The translations under genes were made by a program, and so were the position numbers. Shown one piece after another: positions 1-8,531 of a stretch of DNA of 52,603 nucleotides. Source of the stretch: Bacteroidota bacterium (GTDB taxonomy: Bacteria; Bacteroidota; Bacteroidia; Sphingobacteriales; Sphingobacteriaceae); the NCBI GenBank assembly GCA_013288685.1, contig JABDBM010000022.1:1-52603 (forward strand). Direction: 5' to 3'. The notes beneath the pieces are model-generated. The model searched no databases. It saw nothing but the letters and a program-made list of their open reading frames with translations, and was not told the origin of the DNA. Positions within the stretch are counted from its first letter, which is position 1, and each line of letters begins with the position of its first letter.

Positions 1-1
1 A

Positions 2-463
2 GACACAAACGCATTAAATCAGGTTGCTGAATTTCACACTACATTTAAACACCCCATTGTGGCCGCGCCCGCTATTCCGTCAAAACAGCGTTGCGATTTG
101 CGTATTTCGCTGTTAGCCGAGGAGTTAAAAGAACTTCAACAAGCCGTTGACGACGATAACCTGGTTGAGGTTGCCGATGCCCTGTGCGACCTGCAATATG
201 TATTGGCCGGCGCTATCCTCGAGTTTGGCCTCGGCGAAAAATTCAAGGATTTGTTTGACGAAGTACACCGTTCAAACATGAGCAAAGCCTGCAAAACGGT
301 TGAAGAAGCTGAACAAACTATTGAACATTATAAAAATACAGCTTCAACAGAATCATACCATAAAGAAATTGATGGTTTGTTTTTGGTTTACCGAACCGGC
401 GATGATAAAACCTTAAAATCAATAAACTATTCGCCTGCAGATTTGGGTGGGATTTTAGGATAG
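2..463 (+). CDS. MazG-like nucleotide pyrophosphohydrolase family protein, 5' end outside the window
   Basis: The reading frame is open to the left edge. A GTG lies at 59, but the codons before it (residues DTNALNQVAEFHTTFKHPIV) read as normal protein, so the gene probably begins before the window and 153 residues are visible. The all-alpha NTP pyrophosphohydrolase (MazG/PRA-PH) signature is visible: an EELKE acidic helix followed by EVADALCDLQY, giving the E-E-x-x-E and E-x-x-D pattern that binds magnesium in this family. Such enzymes hydrolyse nucleoside triphosphates or phosphoribosyl-ATP to the monophosphate and pyrophosphate in the cytoplasm. The tail after the catalytic helices (YRTGDDKTLKSINYSPADL) is of a kind I associate with stand-alone Bacteroidota members. 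Substrate cannot be told from sequence alone. Family assignment is fairly sure; the start is not visible. Confidence 0.8.
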   Translation, partial: DTNALNQVAEFHTTFKHPIVAAPAIPSKQRCDLRISLLAEELKELQQAVDDDNLVEVADALCDLQYVLAGAILEFGLGEKFKDLFDEVHRSNMSKACKTVEEAEQTIEHYKNTASTESYHKEIDGLFLVYRTGDDKTLKSINYSPADLGGILG

Positions 464-480
464 CACAATCAATCGAAAAT

Positions 481-582
481 TGTCATTTCGAACGAAGTGA
501 GAAATCTTATATGCCTTGCTAACCGGCCATACATGGCGTTTATGTATGTTTGTAAAGTCTTCTCACTTCGTTTATAATGACA
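481..582. repeat. Imperfect inverted repeat, MITE/REP-like intergenic element
   Basis: Arms of about 29 bases at 481-509 and 553-582 begin TGTCATT and end AATGACA. They share the core AACGAAGTGAGAA (mismatches only at a few positions) around a ~43-base centre. The element lies between the pyrophosphohydrolase gene and the end of the convergent acyltransferase gene. The word GAACGAAGTGAGAAATCT resembles intergenic repeats common in Sphingobacteriaceae genomes (recollection, not searched). It could also fold and end transcription from either side. Confidence 0.65.
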
Positions 583-631
583 TCGTTGGGAGGTTAAATC
601 TGAAATCGAAATTCCGGCTTCCGAAATTTCA

Positions 632-1798
632 TCACACCCTCAAAAATGTCTTCTTTTGGTACAGGTAATATAGAAACAACCATTTTACCAATACAAAGGT
701 TAAGGCCATTAAAACCGCGCCGTAGGGCTCGCCGGCTAAATGGGCAAGCCACCCAAATAAGCTGTTGTTAGTAAAATTCCATTTAATAAAATGGCCCGAC
801 ATATAAATAAGGATGGAATTCATCCCGATAACCCGGAAGAAGAGTGTCCATTTTTTATAGCCCTTTACGTCAATAATGTAGTAAAACAGCGCCATTAACC
901 ATAAACTAATCCCGCCAACATTCAGCACAAACGAGCTTGACCAAAGGTTTTTATTGATGGGGAAATCATAATTCCATACTTGTGCTAAAATAAGGAACGC
1001 TGCGCCAACAAATACCATTCTGACAACCTTTCCATTTTGCGACAGCGTTGTTTTCTTTAATAATATCCCGGTTAAGATCCCCAACAAGCCCGTACTGATG
1101 GCTGGGATAGTTGAAAACAGCCCCTCCGGATCGTGCATGCCTATTTTTGTGCCGGGATAAGGCACGTATAAATGTCCTGGAAGTAAAGTGCGATCCATGT
1201 ACGACGCGAAGTTTCCCTGCGGGGTTAAATCGCCGGCATGGAAACCAGGAGCCGAGGTAAACTTAAGCAGCAGGTAATAACCTACAAGAAACACCCAAAA
1301 CCACACCATTTGCCAGAGTTCCGTTGCGTATAGGTATATAATATTAGCGAACATATAAGCTATACCGATACGGCCCAATACACTCCCGAACCTGATGTCG
1401 GCAATGGGTTGAATTTTGAGGCCGTTATTGGCAATAAGGCCCAGCAATACTAAAATAAGTCCTCTTTTTACTACACGCCATACCAATTGCCCGCGGGTCT
1501 TCCCTTTTTCCAATTCGCGGCCAACCGAAAACGGCGTAGATACCCCGGCCATAAACAGGAAGAGCGGGAAAATCAAATCGTAAGCATGGAACCCATTCCA
1601 ATCGGGGTGGGTAAATTGATTGGCAAGTGCATTCCAAAAAGTAGAAGTACCGTGCGTAGCTTCTTTCATGGTGTAAAAAATCTCATCGGCACCCATTATC
1701 CATAGCATATCAAAACCCCGGAGGGCATCTAACGAAAGGAGGCGGGCAGGCGTCGAATCAAAATCGTCCGTTGCCTGGGCAGTTGTTGTTTGGGCCAT
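632..1798 (-). CDS. DUF5009 / HGSNAT-like membrane acyltransferase family protein
   Basis: This 388-residue polytopic membrane protein starts at an ATG at 1798. After a short cytoplasmic N terminus it carries the hallmark LDALRGFDMLWIMGADEIF near residues 22-40, then DLIFPLFLFMAGVSTPFS, and DPEGLFSTIP in the middle. These motifs mark the COG4299/DUF5009 family, related to heparan-alpha-glucosaminide N-acetyltransferase, and it has about ten hydrophobic segments. Family members are thought to move acetyl groups from cytoplasmic acetyl-CoA across the membrane onto sugars; in Bacteroidota they often sit near glycan-degradation genes. Here no carbohydrate gene is adjacent, so the acceptor is unknown. 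The length is normal for the family and the gene looks intact. Nothing links it to the ABC system further right. Confidence 0.82.
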   Translation of the reverse strand: MAQTTTAQATDDFDSTPARLLSLDALRGFDMLWIMGADEIFYTMKEATHGTSTFWNALANQFTHPDWNGFHAYDLIFPLFLFMAGVSTPFSVGRELEKGKTRGQLVWRVVKRGLILVLLGLIANNGLKIQPIADIRFGSVLGRIGIAYMFANIIYLYATELWQMVWFWVFLVGYYLLLKFTSAPGFHAGDLTPQGNFASYMDRTLLPGHLYVPYPGTKIGMHDPEGLFSTIPAISTGLLGILTGILLKKTTLSQNGKVVRMVFVGAAFLILAQVWNYDFPINKNLWSSSFVLNVGGISLWLMALFYYIIDVKGYKKWTLFFRVIGMNSILIYMSGHFIKWNFTNNSLFGWLAHLAGEPYGAVLMALTFVLVKWLFLYYLYQKKTFLRV

Positions 1799-1951
1799 TA
1801 GGTTTAATTTTTAGGTGGTTATAATTAGTACAGGAAAGGTATGTTTTTAAAACAGATATTCAAATAGGGGAGGTGAAAGTTGTTAAAATGTTGTAATGTT
1901 ATTTTTAAAGATAAACATTCGATATTTAGATAAACATTAATTTAGACCCTG

Positions 1952-2644
1952 ATGATAATTATTCCGGTTCCCGAACCTAAATGGACATTTGAGACGTTGT
2001 TAGCTTTATTTAAAAATGAAAGTACGGATAGCAGGGTGAGATTTGAAAAAATATTCGACCCTGTTTATATAGGTATGGTATCTATTCATAATGCTTACAG
2101 AAATATGTTTAATAAGGCTTTGGAAGTGCTGCCTGAACATGAGGACGATGAGGCATTTTTATACCTGTACGATGAAAATGGCAAAAGGGGGGCTTTTTTA
2201 ATGGATACGCCTATAGGCTCGCCTGATTATTTATATAATCTTGTGGCCGTTCGAAAGGCTTTTGAAGACGACAGGAAAAAAAATGATTTCCTGAAGATGC
2301 AATCCCGTGAGCATTGTGTAGAAATTCTAAAACAGACATCAGGGTTATCGGAAAAAAAATTCACATGGTCGGTGATTGATTATTTTTTAAATCAACGTGA
2401 TTTTGATGACGATGCTTTTATTGAAGATTTTATTACAAGGCTGATAGAACGGAGGACGGGTAAGCTAACCGATATCCCCGGTTACTTATTTAATGATGAT
2501 ATATTACAAAGCGAAAACGCCGAAGAAATAAGAACTTATATAAACCGCTTAAAGGCGCAACTGAATGATTTATTTGTAGTTATTGCAACAAACTATATAC
2601 AACTGAAACTAAGTGTATACGGCCCAGCCCCAACAGCGGGCTAA
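1952..2644 (+). CDS. Hypothetical protein, 230 residues, function not recognised
   Basis: I do not recognise this protein. It is predicted to be soluble and mostly helical, with no signal peptide, no membrane segment and no obvious catalytic motif. It is rich in acidic and aromatic residues, including acidic patches such as EHEDDEAF and FDDDAFIEDF. The ATG at 1952 is preceded by an AT-rich 150-bp divergent region shared with the acyltransferase gene. Codon use looks like the neighbours', and no competing long frame exists, so it is probably a real gene. It ends 164 bp before the convergent response-regulator gene, with a strong hairpin between them. Confidence 0.7.
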   Translation: MIIIPVPEPKWTFETLLALFKNESTDSRVRFEKIFDPVYIGMVSIHNAYRNMFNKALEVLPEHEDDEAFLYLYDENGKRGAFLMDTPIGSPDYLYNLVAVRKAFEDDRKKNDFLKMQSREHCVEILKQTSGLSEKKFTWSVIDYFLNQRDFDDDAFIEDFITRLIERRTGKLTDIPGYLFNDDILQSENAEEIRTYINRLKAQLNDLFVVIATNYIQLKLSVYGPAPTAG

Positions 2645-2726
2645 GGCTGGCACAAATACAGGCACACAAAACACCATACGATAAGTTTGGCAATCATGAA
2701 GCCTCTCTCAGCCAAAATATATTATA

Positions 2727-2768
2727 AGTTTCCGTGCAGGGCAGTAAATAAATCCCTGCGCGGAAACT
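2727..2768. terminator. Stem-loop between convergent genes, probable bidirectional terminator
   Basis: Bases 2727-2741 and 2754-2768 form a 15-bp stem with a single G-T pair (AGTTTCCGTGCAGGG against its partner) and a 12-base loop. It lies between two convergent 3' ends. There is no clean T-run on the plus strand and only a T/A-rich tail on the minus strand, so termination is inferred from position and stem strength. Confidence 0.5.
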
Positions 2769-2808
2769 GTAAAAGAAAATTAATAAGCTTTTTTAAATAC
2801 CCAAACAA

Positions 2809-4185
2809 TCATTCGCCCCGCTTCAACCCAAACTTTTCAATTTTGCTGTAAAGGTGGCTCCGTTGTATATCAATGTCATCAGCTGTTTTGCTCACGTTCC
2901 AGCTGTTTTTTTCCAGCTTAAATTTAATATATTCACGTTCGGCAAAATCTTTGTATTCCTGGAAATTGGTAAACTGATCAAAATCTGTTTGCGGAGCGGC
3001 GGTACTTTCAGTGGCAACCATCGGCGATGATGGATTGGCGAATATGCGAACGTCAGCATCGGTAATAGTTTTCTCGCTCAGGATAATCAGGCGTTCAACC
3101 ATATTGCGCAACTCGCGAATATTGCCCGTCCATGGTAATGCTTTAAGGGCATCAAGTGCTGCGTCTGATATTTTCTTTACTGGCATACCGTAGTCGTTGC
3201 ATATCTCATCCAAAAAGCTTTGGGTAAGCAGGGTGATATCGTCTTTACGATCTGTTAGCGGCGGTACATGTATCAGGATAACGCTGAGGCGGTGATATAA
3301 GTCCATACGGAAATTACCGGCCTCAATTTCTTTTAGCAAATCTTTATTGGTTGCGGCTACCACACGCACATCCACCTCTATCTCTTTTTCGCCACCTACG
3401 CGGGTTATTTTGTTTTCCTGGAGCGCACGTAACACTTTTGCTTGTGTAGATTGACTCATATCGCCAATTTCATCTAAAAAAAGTGTACCGCCACTGGCTG
3501 ATTCAAATTTGCCGATACGTTGCTTGATGGCTGATGTAAATGACCCTTTTTCGTGACCAAATAACTCGCTCTCAATTAGTTCAGATGGTATTGCGGCGCA
3601 GTTAACTTCAATTAACGGAGCGTTTGACCTGTTTGATTTTTCGTGCAACCAACGGGCCACCAGTTCCTTGCCGCTGCCGTTAGCGCCGGTTACCAGCACA
3701 CGGGCATCAGTAGGGGCCACGCGCTCAATGGTTTCTTTTATCTTTAAAATAGCTTGCGATTCGCCCAAAATGGGACGTACTTTTGATACTTTCCGTTTTA
3801 ATACCTTGGCCTCGGTAACCAAACTACCCCTGTCAACCGCGTTGCGTACGGTAATCAGCAGGCGGTTAAGATCTGGTGGTTTTGATATAAAATCGAATGC
3901 GCCTTTTTTGCTGGCTTCAACCGCAGTTTCAATAGTGCCATGGCCCGAGATCATGATAAATGGCAGATCGGGTTTGATAGCCAGACCTTCGGTAAGCACT
4001 TCCATACCGTCCATGCGGTTCATCTTAATATCGCAAAGGACCAGATCGTAATCGTTTTTTTGGATGCGTTCCAAACCGTCAATGCCGTTATCTACGTCTT
4101 CAACAACATAATTCTCGTACTCTAAAATTTCGCGCAGGGTGCTTCGGATAGAACGTTCGTCATCAATAATTAAAATTTTCGCCAT
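2809..4185 (-). CDS. NtrC-family sigma54-dependent response regulator (AtoC-like)
   Basis: The 458-residue protein has a receiver domain (residues 1-120) with acidic pocket D8/D9 and probable phospho-acceptor D52. The AAA+ domain runs from about 140 to 375, with Walker A GANGSGKE (167-174), sigma54-contact loop GSFTSA (214-219, classically GAFTGA) and Walker B GGTLFLDE (232-239). A Fis-type helix-turn-helix lies at the C terminus (NVSKTADDIDIQRSHLYSKI). Known family members hydrolyse ATP to remodel the sigma54-RNA polymerase closed complex at enhancer-linked promoters. No partner kinase lies beside it: rnpB is upstream and a hypothetical gene converges on it. The Gly-to-Ser change in the loop is, as I recall, usual in Bacteroidota orthologues. 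The start is ATG at 4185. Confidence 0.9.
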   Translation of the reverse strand: MAKILIIDDERSIRSTLREILEYENYVVEDVDNGIDGLERIQKNDYDLVLCDIKMNRMDGMEVLTEGLAIKPDLPFIMISGHGTIETAVEASKKGAFDFISKPPDLNRLLITVRNAVDRGSLVTEAKVLKRKVSKVRPILGESQAILKIKETIERVAPTDARVLVTGANGSGKELVARWLHEKSNRSNAPLIEVNCAAIPSELIESELFGHEKGSFTSAIKQRIGKFESASGGTLFLDEIGDMSQSTQAKVLRALQENKITRVGGEKEIEVDVRVVAATNKDLLKEIEAGNFRMDLYHRLSVILIHVPPLTDRKDDITLLTQSFLDEICNDYGMPVKKISDAALDALKALPWTGNIRELRNMVERLIILSEKTITDADVRIFANPSSPMVATESTAAPQTDFDQFTNFQEYKDFAEREYIKFKLEKNSWNVSKTADDIDIQRSHLYSKIEKFGLKRGE

Positions 4186-4311
4186 GTTTTATTTTGTATT
4201 TTCCGGTTGATAGAGTTGATTGGGTTAAATATATGAATTGTATAGAATAGCAAACACTTTTATTTGTATAATGTTTGTTGCAGGGAGAAAAAGTTGTTTT
4301 AAGTTATAAAG

Positions 4312-4438
4312 GTTGTAATAAGTTGTAGGGGTTATAAGGGTTGTAAAGGTTATAAGTGCTGTAATGGTTACACGGACTTAATTTTATAGCTAAATGCTAC
4401 CCTTACAACTTTCTACAACATTTTCAACTTATCACAAC
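4312..4438. repeat. Degenerate GGTTRTAA-type short repeats forming an inverted repeat
   Basis: From 4312 to about 4375 the sequence is a run of loose GGTTGTAA / GGTTATAA words. Bases 4402-4438 are approximately the reverse complement of 4312-4348 (GTTGTRATAAGTTG is shared). It fills the gap between the rnpB terminator and the start of the response-regulator gene, so the latter's promoter must lie inside or next to it. Function unknown. Confidence 0.5.
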
Positions 4439-4446
4439 CAAACACT

Positions 4447-4476
4447 AAAAAACCCCTCCCGTTTTACAGGGAGGGG
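4447..4476 (-). terminator. Rho-independent terminator of rnpB
   Basis: Read on the minus strand, a GC-rich stem CGCCCCTCCC / GGGAGGGG with a short TGTAAAAC loop is followed by a run of six T. It lies immediately after the 3' end of the RNase P RNA and separates it from the response-regulator gene downstream. Confidence 0.88.
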
Positions 4477-4477
4477 C

Positions 4478-4881
4478 GTATCAGCAGCAAACCTGTAAGC
4501 CGGGTTTTGTACCGTCGTTTTATCAACGGCTTCTATCATTAATCTGGCCCTGCCATTGCTGACAGTTTCTAACAACCTACCCATCCCGGCGGCCCCCTGC
4601 CCGCAGGCCGAAGACACGGAAACGAGCAGCTTCGCTTCCGGGACCTATTTGGTTTTTCAACTCCTGAGGTTTACCGCAATCCCGGTCGCCCGGAAAAGCC
4701 GTGAGCTCTTACCTCACGTTTTCACCCTTACCCATCTGCCCGAAGGCGAATGGGCGGTTTATTTTCTGTGGCACTTGCTGTCGCCGGCTGCCGGCGCCTT
4801 CCCGTTAGGAAGCAGGATGCTCTATGTTGCCCGGACTTTCCTCCCCCAAACTGAGCGCTCAGGAGCGATAGAACGTTTTGC
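4478..4881 (-). ncRNA. rnpB: RNase P RNA, catalytic component
   Basis: On the minus strand the universally conserved 5' block GAGGAAAGTCCGGGC is followed by ACATAGAGCATCCTGCTTCC. Near the 3' end is the matching block ACCCGGCTTACAGGTTTGC. The P1 helix can be drawn between GCAAAAC at the 5' end and GTTTGC at the 3' end, which sets the ends at about 4881 and 4478 (roughly 404 nt, normal for a bacterial type-A-like RNA). The molecule cleaves 5' leaders from precursor tRNAs together with RnpA protein. Short open frames across it on both strands are not genes. Exact ends are estimates. Confidence 0.93.
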
Positions 4882-4886
4882 AGGGG

Positions 4887-4894
4887 TAAAGATA
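4887..4894 (-). promoter_or_regulatory. Probable -7 promoter box for rnpB
   Basis: TATCTTTA on the minus strand matches seven of eight positions of the Bacteroidota -7 consensus TAnnTTTG. It lies 5 bases before the predicted first base of rnpB. A clear -33 TTG element was not found, so the call rests on the -7 box and its spacing. Confidence 0.4.
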
Positions 4895-5254
4895 GCGTTT
4901 TTAGAGGAAAAGTAGGGAAGCCTGTAGAGTCAAATAGTCAGAAAAGGCTGGAAGGTCGGAAAAGAAGTTGGCGCGGAGACGATGGTCAGGTGCAGGAGCA
5001 TCCGGTAATTAAAATTTATTTTATAAAGTTCAAATGTTTTGAAAATATGATTACAGTTGATTGAAACTATTACCTGATTGGCGTGTTGCGGATGTACGAT
5101 TAGTAGAAGTTCTAAAACTAATGGACTTCACTTTTAACAAATAGAATTAATATTAAAGCCAGCGCGCCAATTTTTTGGGTATATTAGCTAATCCTCACAC
5201 TTCCTCTCTGTCAGGTATTTTTTCTTTTTTTCCGTTGTCCTTATACGTTTAATC
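4895..5254. other. Intergenic region between rnpB and the CheB-CheR-kinase gene
   Basis: No open frame of interest and no strong hairpin is visible. The left third holds degenerate words related to the GTCCGAAAG block of the permease spacers (AGTCAGAAAAGGCTGGAAGGTCGGAAAAG, broken here by mismatches). The right part is AT-rich with pyrimidine tracts just before the start at 5255 and should hold that gene's promoter, but no convincing -33/-7 pair could be fixed. Confidence 0.4.
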
Positions 5255-8200
5255 ATGCTTGTAACCGAACCTCACCACATCATTGCCATTGGCGCTTCTG
5301 CAGGCGGCATGGAAGAAATTAATTCCTTTTTCGATCATACTCCGCTTGACGGCATATCTTACGTTATTATTCAGCATTTATCGTCCGATTTTAAAAGTAT
5401 GATGCTGGAATTATTGGCAAAGCACAGCAAACTGGTTGTTAAAGAGGCCCAAAATGGGATGGCGGTTGCAAGTAATGAAGTTTACTTGATCCCCAATGAT
5501 AAATTTATGATTATCCATGGCGGTGTTTTGTATTTATCCGATAAAGAAAAGGAACAATCCCCATACCTTACCATCAACAGATTTTTTAATTCTTTAGCCG
5601 AAGACTGCGGTCGGAAGGCGATCGGCGTCATCCTTTCGGGGCTGGGAGCTGATGGTACCGAAGGTATCAGAGCCATCAAAAAAGCAGGTGGAATGGTTAT
5701 TGCCCGCAATCCGGAGACGAGCGAATTTGGTAGTATGCCGTCAAATGCCATTGCCACCGGACTGGTTGATTTCATCCTTGAACCCGAGTTGATGCCAGGC
5801 GCTATTGAAGATTATATCAAATACGGCGGCGATTTATTGGCGGAAAGTAAGGACGACGAGAAAAATATAATCGCTATTATTGATTTAATAAAAGAGAAAT
5901 TGCCGCTCGACTTTTCGGAATATAAGCAAACTACCATATTAAGACGGACTAAGAGAAGGGCTGCTAATAACAACTTTTTGATGTTGGGGAACTATCTGGA
6001 TTTTCTGAAGGCAACACCAGACGAAGTAGAAGCCCTTGCGCAGGATTTTTTAATAAGCGTTACCTCGTTTTTCAGGGATAAAGATGCATTCGATTTTATT
6101 CAAAAGAAAGTATTGCCGGGCATATTGGAACGGCTTGCGCCGGGCGAAGAGTTAAAGCTATGGGTAGCCGGCTGTGCAACCGGCGAAGAGGTTTTCTCAT
6201 TAGCCATTCTGATAGACGAGTTATTAACCGGTAATTTTAAAAACCTGGTGATAAAAATATTTGCCACCGATATAGACAGCATAGCGCTGGTGCATGCCGG
6301 TAAAGGCCTATATAATTCGGGCATTTCAAAAAACGTTTCGCCGGAACGCCTCGAACGTTATTTTCTGAGGGAAGGCGACAACTACCGGGTAAAACAAATC
6401 ATACGCAGGATGGTAATTTTTGCCCAGCACGATCTTGTAAAAAACCCGCCCTATTGCAACATGCATTTTATAAGTTGCCGGAACTTGCTAATCTATATGA
6501 CCCCGGTTTTGCAAAAAAAGATTTTCACCATGCTGCTATTTGGGCTTAAAATGGATGGTTATTTGTTTTTAGGATCAAGTGAAAACCCGATGCCTATTAT
6601 TAAAAACCTTGAAGTTGTAAATAAAAAATGGAAATTATATAAAAACCTTGAAACCAAACGTGTTTTAAGTTTCGATGCTTTTTCGCTGCCCGAGACTTTG
6701 GATTCAAAACGTTCGCCATTGGGTTTTGCACGGGAAGATCAATCAAAAAATAACGGTAACAACTTTACGGAGGCGGTTAATAATGCCTTGGTTAAAGAAC
6801 TGGATGCCCTGATTGTTTGTGTTGATGAAAACAATCATGTATTGAAAACTTATGGCGACACTACTAAATATTTGCTCCAAAAAAACTTTAACTCAAACCT
6901 CGATGAGCTTTTGCCCAAGCCGCTTGCAATTGCATTTAATACTCTAAGCAACAATGCTTTAAAAACTAATAAAAAAGCAATGGTTGGCGGGATAAAAATT
7001 AAATATCATAAATCTTTAATTTCTGTAGCCCTTTCGGTAAACCCGCTAAGTATAAAAAAGGGCGGACAAAAGTTTTTATTGGTCACGTTTAGCGAAGACG
7101 GAACAGCCGCGCCGCTTTCTAAGGAGGACTTTGATGAAAGGATTTTTATTGACCAGTACACCGCCAACCTGGAAGAGGACCTGAAGGAGCTTAAAATTAA
7201 ACTGGCCTCCACTTACGAACAATTGGATGCCACTAACGAGAACATGCAATCGTTTAACGAAGAACTGCTTTCGGCCAATGAAGAAATGCAAAGCACCAAC
7301 GAAGAAATGCAATCGGTAAACGAGGAACTGGATACCATAAATACCAATTACCAGCTAAAAAACAAAGAACTACTGGAGATTAACGACGATTTAAATAATT
7401 ATTTCAGAAGTAATGTTAACGGCCAGTTATTTGTGAATAATGAATTGTTGCTGATGAAATTTTCACCTGGGACCGTGAAGCTTATCAATTTGCTTGATAG
7501 CGATATAGGACGACCTTTAAGTAATATTTCGACCAATATAAAGTTTGAAACCATTATTAACGACACCAAACAGGTTATTGCCGAAGGTAGTATAGTAACC
7601 AAAGAAATTGAAACAAACAGCGGGCAATGGTACCAAATAATGACGATGCCCTATGTTCAGCAAGCTGATAATAAAAGAAATGGGGCTGTTATTACTTTTA
7701 ATGATATTACAGAATTGAAAGGTGTACAGCTTGAGTTGGACCAAAAGAATAAAAGCCTCATCCGCGTAAATGCGGACCTCGACCATTTTATCCATGCGGC
7801 CTCGCACGATCTTTTGGCCCCGCTCAGCAATATTGAAACCAGCATCAATATAATGAATCAAATTACCTTGTCGGACAAAAAGCTGATTGATTTTTTAAAT
7901 ATTATCAATGCATCCATAAAAACCTTCCGGTCGCTTATTCATGACATAGGCACTATTGCGAAAGTGGAAAGCGACATGATAGCCCTGGAAACGGTTGATC
8001 TTGGCGATGTTCTCAATAATATTGAATGGAGCCTCGAAAATAAAATCGAATTATCGGGTGCCGTAATTATCAGAGAGTTGGATGTGAACGAAATCCTGTT
8101 CTCGAAAAAGAATCTTCGAAGTATTTTATATAACCTGGTGTCGAACGCTATCAAATTTAAACGCGATGAAAGCCCAGTTGTAAATATCCATACGGTGAAA

Positions 8201-8446
8201 GAGGGTGACTACGTTATTCTTACTGTAAAGGATAACGGAACCGGCATCCCTAAGCAAAAGATAAATAAAATTTTTGATATGTACGGGCGGCTTAATCAGG
8301 ATGTTGAGGGCCACGGCATCGGGCTGTACCTGGCCAAAAAAATAGTAGACGCGGCAGGAGGTAATATTTTGGTAGAAAGTGAAGAAGGCAAAGGCAGCAA
8401 GTTTACCATATATTTAAAGGCGGCCCCCGAAACTCCTGTTTTATAG
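5255..8446 (+). CDS. CheB-CheR fusion with coiled coil, PAS domain and histidine kinase
   Basis: Domain order over 1,063 residues: CheB methylesterase (about 5-190) with an apparently intact triad S15 (GASAGG), H41 (IIQHLSS) and D133 (SGLGADG); CheR methyltransferase (about 205-470) with SAM-binding loop LWVAGCATGEE near 302; a linker; a long Glu/Asn-rich coiled coil at about 639-710; a PAS-like domain to about 825; and a HisKA domain with H851 (ASHDLLAPLSN). The catalytic ATPase follows, with N-box near 958, DNGTGIP near 992 and GHGIGLYLAKK near 1019. There is no receiver domain or membrane segment, so it acts in the cytoplasm. CheB/CheR modify glutamates of chemoreceptors, but such fusions in non-chemotactic Bacteroidota probably signal through the kinase. 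No receptor or CheA gene is nearby. Confidence 0.92.
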   Translation: MLVTEPHHIIAIGASAGGMEEINSFFDHTPLDGISYVIIQHLSSDFKSMMLELLAKHSKLVVKEAQNGMAVASNEVYLIPNDKFMIIHGGVLYLSDKEKEQSPYLTINRFFNSLAEDCGRKAIGVILSGLGADGTEGIRAIKKAGGMVIARNPETSEFGSMPSNAIATGLVDFILEPELMPGAIEDYIKYGGDLLAESKDDEKNIIAIIDLIKEKLPLDFSEYKQTTILRRTKRRAANNNFLMLGNYLDFLKATPDEVEALAQDFLISVTSFFRDKDAFDFIQKKVLPGILERLAPGEELKLWVAGCATGEEVFSLAILIDELLTGNFKNLVIKIFATDIDSIALVHAGKGLYNSGISKNVSPERLERYFLREGDNYRVKQIIRRMVIFAQHDLVKNPPYCNMHFISCRNLLIYMTPVLQKKIFTMLLFGLKMDGYLFLGSSENPMPIIKNLEVVNKKWKLYKNLETKRVLSFDAFSLPETLDSKRSPLGFAREDQSKNNGNNFTEAVNNALVKELDALIVCVDENNHVLKTYGDTTKYLLQKNFNSNLDELLPKPLAIAFNTLSNNALKTNKKAMVGGIKIKYHKSLISVALSVNPLSIKKGGQKFLLVTFSEDGTAAPLSKEDFDERIFIDQYTANLEEDLKELKIKLASTYEQLDATNENMQSFNEELLSANEEMQSTNEEMQSVNEELDTINTNYQLKNKELLEINDDLNNYFRSNVNGQLFVNNELLLMKFSPGTVKLINLLDSDIGRPLSNISTNIKFETIINDTKQVIAEGSIVTKEIETNSGQWYQIMTMPYVQQADNKRNGAVITFNDITELKGVQLELDQKNKSLIRVNADLDHFIHAASHDLLAPLSNIETSINIMNQITLSDKKLIDFLNIINASIKTFRSLIHDIGTIAKVESDMIALETVDLGDVLNNIEWSLENKIELSGAVIIRELDVNEILFSKKNLRSILYNLVSNAIKFKRDESPVVNIHTVKEGDYVILTVKDNGTGIPKQKINKIFDMYGRLNQDVEGHGIGLYLAKKIVDAAGGNILVESEEGKGSKFTIYLKAAPETPVL

Positions 8447-8481
8447 GCACCACAATCCGTCAGTTTGGTGTATTGTGCTGC
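8447..8481. terminator. Weak stem-loop between convergent genes
   Basis: GCACCACAAT (8447-8456) pairs with ATTGTGCTGC (8472-8481) with one mismatch and a 15-base loop, starting directly after the stop codon of the fusion kinase gene. No T-run follows. It is the only structure seen between the two convergent genes, and termination is inferred from position. Confidence 0.35.
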
Positions 8482-8531
8482 TAAAAAGTGGCGGCTATTC
8501 CAGCTTCAGGGCAATAATCCTTTACAGTAAA

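Noticed and set aside
4432..4915. Two open frames (one per strand) of 61 and 119 codons
   Set aside because: They lie across rnpB and its terminator; the conserved RNase P RNA blocks explain the sequence.
7076..8314. Antisense frames in the fusion kinase gene (for example 114 codons at 7517-7861)
   Set aside because: No family resemblance; they arise opposite a strongly supported coding frame.
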